From Vicugna pacos (taxonomy: Eukaryota > Chordata > Mammalia > Artiodactyla > Camelidae): a DNA stretch of 64,000 bases. Positions 25,590 to 36,719 of this stretch are shown piece after piece (positions within the stretch are counted from its first letter, which is position 1; the number at the start of each line of letters is the position of its first letter). A program made the translations under genes and the position numbers. Below the pieces are notes generated by a model. That model made no database searches and was not told the origin of the DNA. It saw only the letters and a program-made list of their open reading frames with translations. The DNA is taken from the NCBI RefSeq assembly GCF_048564905.1, contig NC_132992.1:95803001-95867000 (forward strand), in the 5' to 3' direction.

Positions 25590-28500
25590 CCTATGAAAAT
25601 TAATGTCAGAATCCTGGATAGAGTTTCCATTGATGATGGGGAAGACAGACATTGATTTTAATAAATAATCCTATTAAATATTTCTTTATAGAATTGGGTG
25701 ATTTTGATAAAGAAAATTAGCTGATATTGTCCAAATTCAGAAGGATGATGGAAGTCCAGAAAGCCATCATCACACACATAACCAGGGCTCCCATCTGTGC
25801 ACAGGGACACGCACACACACATGCACACACAGGTGCACTTGCACATATATTCAGGGACCCACAGTCTTGTATAATATCTGCATCCAAGTCCTCCTCTGTC
25901 CAAAGTACTGTCTCTGACACAAACAAGACATTATCCTGGGACAGGAAACTGCTGGCATCTGAGGAAACATGGAGGTCCCGTATTGTCCAGTAATGAATGA
26001 GCGACTCTGTTTTCTTGGATCCCATGAGAAGGGCTGCAATGCGGGGCTTAGCAGTATCTCAGACGACATCAGCACACGGCCCTGCACTGAGCTCTGGGTT
26101 TAGCCCTTGTTTCCACTTTACAGCATGTGTGAAGGCCCCACGAGCACCTGCACACTGTGCTTTCAGTGAACATGAGCTTTAATTTCACCTAGAGATACAC
26201 CTACTATTGAAATGGCTGGTTTTATGGTGAGTCATTCCTAAACCTTGTAGGAGAGTAGCAGTTTTCCACGGTGGAGGCTCCAATATTTTTGTTCCATCAG
26301 CAGAATTTTGGTTTGTTCCTATATTCTCTTCATATTAGAAAATTATCCCATTTTTTATCCCTTATTCTTCAGTCATGGGAGAGGTCTTGATAACACATTC
26401 TCACCTGCATGTAGCTCTTTGTTCAGAACATCTGAATGTGCTGGGAACAGCATAATTTCTCTCTCGGTTCTGGGTTTAGCCACAGTCTGATCTCTGCTCC
26501 ATCTCCAGGCTTAAATAAAAAAACCTGCATAATCCAGATCTGGTGTGGAGTTTCCTACCAATGAGTGTCTCTAATACGTGAAGTAATTTTTTGTCATTCA
26601 CATGATTCACTTTTATTTCACCATGAAGTTGAACCAATTAACCCAGCATTGTCTGACAAGGGCAGCCTAGATTCTGCAACAAAACTGATCAAATTTTATA
26701 AATTGGGGAAAATAACAATAATACTAAATACACAGAAACCTCAACTAAATACAATTTGGTGACAGCATGGTGAGATCTCATGTCCTACCAGGATAGCAGA
26801 GTCCAGCAACGTGGAGAAGCAATACCCCCTCTTTCTTCCTGGAAAGTACTCAGGCAGTGAGGGGGGGGGGGTCACAGCTCAGCCAGTGAGAAGCCCTGGG
26901 TGCCTTGTTCACTACAGCCCCTCCTCCAACATCCATTCACATCTGCAAAATAGTTCTTATCCCTGTGGATGCTAGGACGTGCAGGTGGCTCACTGTGATT
27001 CCAGGCATTGAATGCAAACTTTGTTGATCCCAGATGAAAACATTTCTTTTTGCTGGAGAAATAACTGGCCATCTGTTTATTTCAGGTCAACATTTTCATG
27101 GCCCTTATGGAATCAGACAAGACCCTGTATGACTGTGGGGCTGCTGAGCAAACAGGTGTGGGACCCATACTGGGCCCATGGCTGCACCCTGTGTTTCTCC
27201 CCGACCCTCGAGTTTGAGTCTAAATCATTCTCCTGGGTTCCAGCTTCCACATCTGTGCAGTAAGAAGCTCTGCAGGCTTTATCTGAGAGCTACTTTTAGG
27301 TTTATCCTTCTGATATAAGGCCTTATATGTATACAATTATGTATCTGGCATTCAGTTTGATTTTGAAACCAAAATGTTCCGGCTGGAAGTGGCTGCCTTT
27401 CCTCCCACTCCTTGGGAATAGGGGCTGATCTACTGCACCTGTGCTGAGCAGCCTTCAGCCTGGCTCCTTCACAACCAGACTGATCCCTTAGACCTGACTG
27501 GTGTTAGCACTGCTGGCTATTTGCGCTATTTGAGCAGTTTGACCCTTTAGGCTGCTTGGAAATTTTTCCTTTTCTCTCCAGAAAACCCTTTGAGAAATGG
27601 GGTCCCAATATCTAACTGTTTTGAGGTCACTTCTGCAGTAGGAACCCCAGCTGAGTTTGTGTGTCAGAAGCAGGGAGCTTCCTTATGCAAATTACTAGTG
27701 AATTGGACAGACCAGGCCAGAGAGAATCATGCTTCAACTAAACGTATGTCTCATCGGCCGTCATGAAGAACTTTGAAATCCTCAAACTTGCTTTTCTTGA
27801 AATGAAGTCAGACAAATACATAAAATCTTCAAGTCTGCATGGAACGCCGACTTCCCTCATTATTATGAACCTTTGAATTATGCCTGGGAGCCTTACATCT
27901 TGTGTTGTAAACTACGGTCATACGATTAACTGAGGCAAACAGGGACTAAGGAAAGAAAACTAGGCCTCTGAAGCCTCAGGTTCCTCTTCCCTTGTTTGTG
28001 TGTCTCAGGGTCCCCTCCAGCACCAATTCCTCCCTCCCCTCTTACTGCTGCACCTCCGCTGTACCCTTAGGTCTTCCACAATCAGTCTCTCCGCAAACTT
28101 CCCACTTCCTCTGAAATTCTCCCCATGCACCTTTCCTCCAAATTGTCAGGTCTTGTTATCTTAAAGTTCATCCTTATGAGGACCCAGAGGGCCACCTGCT
28201 CATTTCTTATTTTCCTGGACTAAAGCTGAACTGTAGTCAACGCTTGTCTGAATCAGCCAACGTTCCTCACTGAGGAATTTAATGGGGCCCTCAGACTCTT
28301 CACCCCAGCTTCTCTGACTTACATCGTCCAGTTTCTGCAGTTGTTGTTGAAGGTCAGGCCTGGCTTGCGTGTAAACCGCTGACTGGGAGAATCCTGAAAG
28401 GTGTTTAGAACTGCGACCAGGAGAAGCGTCCACTCACTTATTATATAAAAACATCAAGCCGTAACTTGGCAAACTCACTGGGCAGTTCCTGAGAATTTTC

Positions 28501-29384
28501 CAACACTGTTGTTTGGAATAGAAATCCAGCTTTCCCATGAAAGTCGGGTGAGTCTGGTCATGTTTATCACAATCCACTTCAGGTAATTTTAAAAGACAAT
28601 CGTAGTATTGCTTCATATGTTTATTCGACCCAGCCAACACTGTACTCTGTGTTTATCAATAGTTTGACTCAGGACATTTCCATTCTATTCACAGAGGAAC
28701 AGGGTGGAATTGGAAACCAGGTCCTCCCCAGATTTCCTTAAGCTGACAGACCGTCTCTCTTGCACTACAGGAGAGTCACCTGAGGTAGGACAGTTGAAGT
28801 TCTTAAACTTGAGTTCTGGCAAATAAAACTCCTGCATAAAACCCAGACCCTCCTAGTTTCTGCCTTTGTTTTGATAGATCCAGGGCATTGGGAAAGAGCC
28901 TATTACAAATGCCTGCTCTTCAGGCGCCGTCAGCCCTCTGAGCAGCCCCCCGACATCCTCCTGGTTCCCAGTGGCTCTGAGGGAACACGCGGAGTTTCCT
29001 CAGCCCCTTCTCTCAGCAAAGGTCTCTCCAGATCGGAGGCCAGTCTCCTCCAGTCCTAAAGGTCACGGAGCCGCACTCTCCCTGCTCAGCTGAACGACTG
29101 AGAGCAGCCTGGGCTCAGGGCCCTGAAGCTGCTCCCACCGTGGGGACCTGTGAGGGGCCTTGGCAGGTCTGTGCCCTGAGCCTGCCCCCTGTACTTAGGC
29201 CCTTTGAGGGATGCGCACCTTTCGCACTTCAGTTACTCCAGCTCTATCCGTTTACTAGGATGAGACTCCCTAGCGAAATATTAGGCTAGAATTACTCTGT
29301 CTCCACCGAGAGAAGTAATTCTAGAACTTGATAGTAGACATCAAAGTACCTAAAAAATTAATTAAATGGAAAACCTCCGTTTAG
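25590..29384. repeat. Tandem block copy C
   Basis: It begins abruptly near 25,590 ('gaaaattaatgtcagaatcc') with the sequence of the block 5' of V genes; left of this point no homology to the other units is seen. It contains the third CA repeat (25,807-25,846) and an 11-G run at 26,861-26,871. From about 27,340 it is near-identical to 2,400-4,430. No gene was recognised. Confidence 0.8.
25807..25846. repeat. Decayed (CA)n microsatellite, copy C
   Basis: Same interrupted CA run as in the other units, ending in aggtgcacttgcacat. Confidence 0.85.
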
Positions 29385-29680
29385 TAAAATTGGGTGAACA
29401 GAGGGGAGCTCTCATGCCCTTTGATGGCCTCAGAGCCCAGCTGGGGGAAGCAAGGCTTCCCTGTCTTTCCTGGGCAGCACTCAGCCTAGAGAAATGCAAG
29501 CACTCTGGTTCCCTGGGGCTCTCTCAGCTCCCTTCCCCCCATGATGAAGGAGGCGTTCTCTTTTACTGAAGACATGCATGTGGCTCATCAGGGTTGCAGA
29601 CCCCATACTGAGACTGTTTACTGGTCCAAATTAAACCCGCTTTTGTTATTGAAATAACTGTCAGTCTATTTGTTTTACAT
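29385..29680 (+). mobile_element. LTR fossil, copy C
   Basis: Near-identical duplicate of 4,440-4,735 and homologous to the LTR at 15,460-15,720. It is old, broken and carried along by the segmental duplication. Confidence 0.55.
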
Positions 29681-31160
29681 CAAGAAAAGCTAACTTCCCT
29701 TGAGAATGTTGACTTTTGTCTCCCTTACTTTCTTTTGATTTTCTTGTAATTTACTGAGGAGGTCACTGGGCTGGACGTGAGCTCCCACCTCCACAGACAT
29801 TCCTGGTCACATCCATGCTCAGAGGAGAGAAGGTGGCCCCCACCAGCCTGCAGGGGGTGAGGGGAGGAGAAGGTGAGCTGTGGCTCCTGAGGGGGAGGGG
29901 ATGTGGGTGCTGGGGAAGGTCTAGTGATTTCTGTCAGGGTGGGCCACAGCGGGGCAGGGATACAGTCACATGTGTCTTGTATATATTGATATTGTTCTAC
30001 AATTACAAGCAATGTTATTGTAGATGTAAAATAAATAATAATTTGTGACATGTGCCATATGTGAAAAATCTGTTAATATTAGAATAAATTATTGTTCAGA
30101 CGTAAAATTCGGCAAACATTAAGATTGATACAATTACAGGAAGGAAGTTGTAAATGTTGAAACAATGGCTTCCAGCCTGGGCCCTGTCTTGTTTCTGGGG
30201 ACTCAGTGAAGCAGAGCCATGGGCCCCCTCCCCAGTCCTGGGTCCCTGCTCTGCTGCCCCGTCTGCTTATAGGACCCTGCTCCGGGCCCTTCTGCCCACA
30301 GACCTAGAGACCTGTGTGAATAGTGTGTAATGGGGACTCTGAGTGAGCCGAAGGCTAAGTCTGGTGTCTGTTTGTCTTTCTTTTTCATTTAGTGAGAATA
30401 ACTTACATACAGCAGATTCATCTTCTGCGTGTCAACAGTGGTATGAATTTGCCTGGATGTACAGCATTCTGTCACAGCTTTACAACATTATTGACATTTG
30501 AGGTTGTTTCTTGCTGTGGGAGAGGCCGTGTGCGTTGTGGAGTGTTGAGCACCTTTGAGGGACTCTGCCCACTAGGGAACTGGGTACCTGCAGCCCACAC
30601 CACATGAGACAGCCCAACCTGTCTCCAGACATTTCCACATGTCCTCTGGGGGACAAAATGACTCCAGTGTCTCACAGACATCATTTTCCAAATATACAAC
30701 ATTCCTTATGCTATTCTAGGGAAAGGCACTGCAGGAAAAAGGCCTGGGGAACCTCTCGAGGATGAAATGCCTGGAAATACACCAAGGGTGGAAGGTAAAC
30801 TCAAGGATGCACAGAAGAATCGTTTTTGTCATTAAGTATCTGTAAAGTTGATGACTAGAAAGTATAGTTAGTGGATAAATATCAAGTGAAGTCCCATGGA
30901 GAAATATTTCTGTGAGTCTGTTCCTCAGTTAGATGAGGAATAAAACAGACAAGCCTGACTCCGTGAAAAAGGCCCAAGTTCAGATCAGAAAGTTTCCCTG
31001 GAAACATTATGGATCGGCTCCCAGGGGACACGGTGAGCCAGCGGAGAATCTTCTGTTTCTGGGAGGGAACCCCTCCACGGCTGCTTCTGCACCTGCTCTG
31101 AAACAGGTTTCTGGTTTCCTCAGGGCCCTGGGTGCCCCGTGATGGCCTGAGCCCTCCCTG
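29681..31160. repeat. Intergenic spacer, copy C
   Basis: Near-identical to 4,740-6,190. No gene was recognised. Confidence 0.7.
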
Positions 31161-31167
31161 CAGGGAC

Positions 31168-31430
31168 CTTTGTGTCTGGGTCACCCTGATGTCCCCTCAC
31201 TCGCTCTCCTTCCGGTGACAAAAGCACATGGCTGTGTCCTCAGGGACCCCAGAGCTGAGCTGCAGGGACACGTGGCCTTCAATGTGTCTCTGGAGATGGG
31301 GGGGAATATTTGGGGAGGCAGGGTGTATGCTGTCCAGCTCCCAGACCCATGCACCCCAGGGTCTGCTGGGCTCTCCCTGGGGGAGGATGGACCCAGACCC
31401 ACCAGGAGGCACTGTGTGTGGTGCAGAGGG
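31168..31430 (-). pseudogene. IGHV4-like V pseudogene relic 3
   Basis: Near-identical duplicate of relic 1 (6,229-6,490). It retains the FR3 end, the 'gtctctggagatggg' stretch, the FR2-like 'ctccctgggggaggatgga' and the nonamer-like CCTTTGTGT. It has no usable frame. Confidence 0.75.
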
Positions 31431-32389
31431 GGGTTTATGTCGTTGTCAGCTAAGCCTTTGGCCCTCAGAGGATGACGTCAGTGAAGAGGAGACCCCGGCC
31501 CCGGGTGGCACAGGTGCTGTGATGGCCCTGAGCCCTGCGTGTGGTTCGCATGCACGTGGGGTCGTGTTTCCGCTCGAACGTGGAGGGTCAGGTCAGGCCC
31601 TGTCTCTGGGCTCGGGAGGCGGTGCTGTCTTATATCCAGGGTGGACCCCCGTTCTGCTCACTGACCACAGCTGCTCTCTTCCCAGAGCAGGGAGTTCAGT
31701 CCAAGGAGAGTCGGAGGGCAGGGGAGTGACCATAAGCAGAGCAGGACCTACTTTCCCTCCCAGTGTTTCATGTGAAAACGTCCTGAAGACGCGCCTGACA
31801 CTAACAACTGGAGTGGGCGTCTCCCACACTCCTCCTCTCGTGCCCCCCAGCCCCCTAGTCCTCTCTGCTCCCTGCTCACCTGCTGTGTATCTCTGCTTTG
31901 ACTCTCAGTTGCTTATTTAATAAGAGCTGTGCTCTCTCTCATTTGTCACATAACCACTTTTACAGGTTACATGGCCCTGTGTTAGCATTTTTATTGCAAA
32001 CGTAGTGACCACGCTTTAATTCTATGTGTCGTATTATATTTCCATACTGTTCCTCAATTCGTCACCTCACATTCTGTGTCTACAATGCATTAGAAAGGAA
32101 CTCCCCACAAACTTGGACATATTGTAGGTCATCCATTTCCTGCTATTTTGAGTTTTAGTTGTTAGAAAAGTTGCACTTTAATCCGTTTTGATATTATTCC
32201 TTGCTAAGTTACCAAAAACAATAGGATTTGGGCATTCATTTATGCAGCAATCATTCTACGTCCTCTGATGAATTCCAAAGAGTCTTTCAGCAGATACTTA
32301 CGTGTCTTTTTGAGAATGATTCACACTTACGTTCCACATATGTCTGTCGGCGTCAACATTATTTGTGCATCTCTTGGCTGTGGTTGACC
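31431..32389. other. Spacer downstream of relic 3
   Basis: Matches 6,491-7,389; the similarity is high up to about 31,740 and then weakens. A short stretch at 31,760-31,830 is not present in copy A. No gene was recognised. Confidence 0.55.
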
Positions 32390-32560
32390 GTACAGAGTGA
32401 CAGACTGGGCGGCTGAAGCAGCAGAAATGCATTTCTGTCAGATCTGGAGGCTTCAAGTCCAAGCCAAGTGCCAGCAGCTTTGGGATCTTCTGAGGTCTTC
32501 CTGCTTTGCTTGCAGGGGCCCCCTGTCACTGAGCCCTCAGGTGGACTCCTCTCTTAGCGT
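32390..32560 (-). mobile_element. MLT1-like LTR fossil fragment, copy C
   Basis: Counterpart of 7,390-7,600 ('cagactgggcggctgaagca', 'gcagaaatgcatttctgtca'). It is old and broken; family from memory. Confidence 0.45.
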
Positions 32561-33960
32561 CTGTGTGCCCCTGGTTTCGTCGTGTGTTCAGAACTCCTCT
32601 CCTTAAAGTTGACAGCCTCTTGACCATAGCGTAGTTCACAGGCTCGTGAAATGCTCGTTTCTACTGGTTGTGGTGTGTGGGAGTCTGTGTCTATGTTTGC
32701 ACGACCAGGTTTTGTCAAGAACCCTCCTGAGATTAACCAGGTGACTGCGATCTCCCCACCACTGAACTTCAATTACCCACAATCCGTGATCAAATCCATC
32801 AAGCCTCCTAGCTCCCAAGTGATGTCTCATCAACCTGACCTCCCTTTTGCAAACGTCCTCGTGAGTCAGTGTAGCCGGTGTCTCCTTCACCTTTGCTTTT
32901 CCTCTTAGTAATTTTCAATCCACTCTAGCCCACCTTATTCTGAACCGTAAGTCTCCACATCTCATGTTGTACTGGAAATTAAGGCAAGTTTCAAAGCCTG
33001 CCTCAAATATTCACAGAGAATTTCGCCTTCATTTTTGGGGTGAGATTTTAACTTGAACCATCAGCACCAGTCTCACAGCCCATGGCCAGATGACTCACGC
33101 CTGAGTGATGCTCACCTGTCAGGTGCATTTTATCCTGAGTCCTCTCGCAGTCATTTGTGCTTCAGGACCCCAGACGTTCTTTACACTACACATGGGGCCA
33201 ATTTTAACAGGGAACCTGCCCAAAAAGCACAGACGTGGGGGAAACAGGGCACTAACTTGACCCCAGAAAGGGCTCATTTACATGATGGGGGTTGAAATAA
33301 GAAGGCAGAGCATCACCTTGACTGACCTCAGGTGAGTATGTGTGCGTGCTGGGTGGTTCAAAGTGCTGGACACATTGTCAATGTCCATGAATGACCACAT
33401 TACGTTGACAGGACTTATTTGAGAGCGGAAATACATTTTAGCAAGCAGGTGAAGCTGCAAATATGAAATCTGTGGGCAATTAGGACTATTGCATATGAAG
33501 ACCTGGGTCCCTCTGTCATTGGAGACCTGTAAGCCTGCATCCTGCAGAATTCAACCTGTGCAGTTGGACAGAATGGAGGCGGGTGTGTCTCTTCCTTCCA
33601 CTCACACAAAATGTAATAAGAGTAATAATAATATTTAGAACCTCCTGTGTCTTCTCAGGAACTTCACCAATTTGAGCAACTTCAAGCGTATCTTGAAATT
33701 TATTGGGAACCTCTGTGGTTTGTTGATCTCTTTTGAGAAGAAGGAAAGTAAAGAAAATAAAAGCAACCTTAATCCCTAAATAGATATTTTCTGAAGCAAC
33801 ATGAATCAAATCAACGAAACATCAGGACACAGAAGAGGGTCTCTGGTGGAGCTCCTGGGCAGGAAGAGGAAACCACAGGTTCTAACAAGACTCCCCTCCC
33901 AACCCCCTCTGCACCTGCTCCTGGGGCTCAGCCTGCACTTGGTGGGTCCTGAGCACCCCC
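32561..33960. repeat. V-gene 3' flank, diverged copy
   Basis: A more diverged version of 7,601-9,093; for example 33,278-33,340 corresponds to 8,390-8,465, and 33,800-33,960 corresponds to 8,915-9,085. It leads into a V segment whose coding part is missing. Confidence 0.6.
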
Positions 33961-34044
33961 TGGAGGTTCCGGGCTCCCCATGCAGGGACGTTTCTGTCTG
34001 GGCTCACACTGACCTCCCCACAGGGAAGTGCAAGTTTAAACAGC
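33961..34044 (-). pseudogene. IGHV relic reduced to its RSS side
   Basis: The flank 'ggtgggtcctgagcaccccc', a nonamer-like GTTTCTGT and a 23-bp spacer-like 'ctgggctcacactgacctcc' match the 3' side of the intact V genes. Homology then stops at the heptamer position, and no V exon or leader follows. From about 34,080 old LINE-1 sequence takes over. The coding part has been lost. Confidence 0.65.
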
Positions 34045-34079
34045 AAGTGTGCATCACTGCAAAGCATTCGAGTGACTGA

Positions 34080-34450
34080 CTCCCAGGACGTTGAGGACAT
34101 CAAACACTGGGAGGAGGTGGAGCGGCAGGAAGCCCCTTCGCTCAGGTGGGCGTGCAGAATGGGAGGCCCCCTCGGGGACGTTTTGGTGGCTTCTTACAAA
34201 ACTAAACATGCTCCCGTCATGTGCTCCAGCACAGTGCTCTTTTGTATGCACACGAAGGAGAACGCAGTTTATGTCCAGACAAAAACCTGCACACGAGGTT
34301 CACTCGGCTTTATTCATATTTGCAGAAATTTGGAAGCAACCAAGTTGTGCTTTCATAATAAATGAGTAATGAACACTGTTCTCCCAGAAAATGGACAATG
34401 AAATGTCACATGACAGGAAGAAGCATCAAAGGAAGTGATGGAAATGCTAA
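34080..34450 (+). mobile_element. Old LINE-1 ORF2 3' fragment
   Basis: Motifs typical of the ORF2 end of older mammalian L1s: 'gtggcttcttacaaaactaa', 'tatgtccagacaaaaacctg', 'cggctttattcatatttgca', 'aatttggaagcaaccaagtt'. It is diverged and not open. It lies where the body of the V segment would be expected. Confidence 0.7.
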
Positions 34451-36083
34451 AATTCCAGAACAAACCTGGCCAGGTAATTTCCAGAAGGTGAACGTGGCCA
34501 GTGAGGACGGAGGCTCCTAACCGTTGTGCAGAGTCAGACTGAAGGGAAGACAGCGTGGGGTTGTCAGGAGGGAAATTTCCTCCCCAGACGTGTTGCGTTC
34601 TCGAGGCTGGGCTCATAATAAAATTCGCAAGGACAGATTCCTGGGAGAAAAGTAGTAAATATTTATCATGCTCTTGGACGTGGCACAGAAATGGACGAGA
34701 AGAGACCAAAGCGGGCAGCTCGCATACCTTTGGACAAAGACACACAATATCCTGGGGAACTGACAGGGTGAAGAAATCTGTGGTTTGGGGCTCACTTAGT
34801 GAAGAACCTGAGAGGAGCTTGTGTGGGGGTTAGCGCATCAGAAGGAGCAGAGTCTGCTGCCAGGAGCTGCCAGGCTGGATCCCCACGTGGGGTGACGGGG
34901 GTCCTTCCACCTCCAGACGCAGGGAGTGCGCCGTTCACAGGAGAGCCGTGAGTCTTGCGCTGGGAGACAGAGGGAAGGTCCGAGGGTCCCTCTTGTGGTG
35001 GCTGCTCCTTAAGCCACTGTAAGTCCAAGCAGTCGGCATGGCACTGGGGCACGTGCTGGGGGGAACGCCCTGGACCCCGCACTTGGTGTGTGTTGCGGTG
35101 TTTGTGTTTACCTCGGCACAGCCGGCGTGTGATGCGGGTACCAGCTTTACCTGCTTTCCCAGGTGTGAGCTGCACCGTGCAGCCTGGCGTGCGTGCAGGG
35201 TGCCGGGGAGCACACAGCAGGGGGCCAGAGCCCTCCTGCCCAGACCTGGGCTTGTAAGCACGGGACCTGACCGCCCTGCAGGAGATCCTGGACGAGCCGG
35301 GCGTGCCTGGTGAAGAAAGCGTCCCGCAGCGCGTCTGCAGTGGTTTCTGAAATTTCACACGTCAGTGCCCACCTGTCTGTAACAGCTCCCTCCCAATTAT
35401 CTGTGCGTTCATCGGTGATAATTGATCAATGAGCTCGTGACCCAACGTGACCTGCACAGGGAACAGGGAGCAGGAGCCTCTGTTCTGCAGGGATTCTCTG
35501 GACCTGGAGGAGGAGCCCACGTGGCCACGGCCCCACCCATTCCCTCTCACTGGCCTCGTTCCCTGTGACCCGCTCGTGGTCCTGGGGGGCTGCCAGCCTC
35601 ACCGGGCTTCTCATGGAGGACGTCAGCAAGGAGCCCCCACCTGGCAGGGACACGTGCCCCCATCAGTAGGGTGGGGCTGAGAGTTCACAGGGGAGGGTAG
35701 AGTGTGTCTAACTGTCCGTAAATCCACCATGATGGTTTTACAGTGCTCCACGTTGACCCGATTTGGACAGGGGCCAACATGAGTACATAAATGCAAGAGA
35801 AACTCTGCCTCTTGTGCAGGAGAGGATTTTTTTTAAACGTTGTTTTTCCTTTTAGAAAAAAACTTTCTAATTGGGAGACTAAATGTGCAAGCCCAGATTC
35901 TCGGATCCAGAGGGGTTCCTGCACTGTGGAGAGGAAACTCCAGAGCCTGACAGGAAACCGTGAAACCAGCTGCCTCCTGCACCTGCCCCTGGGGCTGAAG
36001 GGCACAACTGGGGAGTCCTGAGTGCCCTGGGGGGTCTTAAGTGTCCCCTGTGACCCTGCACACCGTATGTGACCCTGCAGGGA
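34451..36083. other. Region between the L1 fragment and the VH gene
   Basis: Partly GC-rich (34,800-35,700). The largest open frame (minus strand, 34,792-35,358, 188 residues) has no recognisable family and overlaps open frames on the other strand, so I regard it as composition. No repeat of the tandem unit was seen here. Confidence 0.45.
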
Positions 36084-36122
36084 GGTTTGTGTCTGGGCTC
36101 ACACCGACTTCCCCTCACTGTG
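36084..36122 (-). promoter_or_regulatory. 23-bp-spacer RSS of the conventional VH gene
   Basis: Heptamer CACAGTG (36,116-36,122), 23-bp spacer (36,093-36,115), nonamer ACACAAACC (36,084-36,092), minus strand. It looks functional. Confidence 0.96.
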
Positions 36123-36579
36123 TCTTTTGCACAGTAATACACGGCCGTGTCCTCAGATTTCAGACTGTTCATTTGCAGATACAGCGTGTTCTTGGCGTTG
36201 TCTCTGGAGATGGTGAATCGGCCCTTCACGGAGTCTGCATAGTATGTGTTACTACCGTCACTATAAATACTGGACACCCACTCCAGCCCCTTCCCTGGAG
36301 CCTGGCGGACCCAGCTCATGTAGTAGCTACTGAAGGTGAATCCAGAGGCTGCACAGGAGAGTCTCAGAGAACCCCCAGGCTGCACCAAGCCTCCCCCAGA
36401 CTCCACCAGCTGCACCTGAGCCTGGACACCTGCAAACACAAAGACATCCTGGTCAGGAGACTGTCACACGTCCTCTGATTCCCTCACTCACGACCACCCA
36501 CATCCTCAGTATCTCTCCTTCTCCATGAATTACCTTGTAGAAGAGCACCCAGGACCACCAAGCTCAGCCCCAGCTCCAT
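36123..36579 (-). CDS. IGHV3: IGHV3-family conventional VH segment
   Basis: Exon 1 is 36,534-36,579 (46 nt, leader [15 protein letters not shown]). The intron is 104 nt with GT..AG ends, and exon 2 is 36,123-36,429. The mature domain starts [20 protein letters not shown] and ends YYCAK plus two bases before the RSS. FR2 is [15 protein letters not shown]37, G44, L45 and W47 are the conventional residues that bind VL, so this is a VH for four-chain IgG. CDR1 is GFTFSSYY and CDR2 is [10 protein letters not shown]3 reads [21 protein letters not shown]22, W36 and C92 are in place. Leader, intron and promoter are very similar to those of the two VHH genes, so VH and VHH share a recent common ancestor. 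It is probably functional. Confidence 0.96.
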
Positions 36580-36678
36580 GGTGAGTCGTCTGTGCTCAGT
36601 CCTGATCAGAGAACGGGAGCAGCTGGGAATCCCGGGCTGGGCCTCCTCTCCCAGAGCTGCAGGGCCAGGGCCGGGTGG

Positions 36679-36709
36679 CTTTATCCTCAGAGGGAGGCCC
36701 TATTTGCAT
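36679..36709 (-). promoter_or_regulatory. VH promoter of the conventional VH gene
   Basis: Octamer ATGCAAAT (36,702-36,709, minus strand) and GATAAAG (36,679-36,685). The region is nearly identical to the VHH promoters, so nothing in the proximal promoter separates VH from VHH. Confidence 0.9.
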
Positions 36710-36719
36710 GTCATCTCAC

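Noticed and set aside
34792-35358. 188-residue minus-strand open frame
   Set aside because: GC-rich region with overlapping open frames on both strands and no family resemblance.
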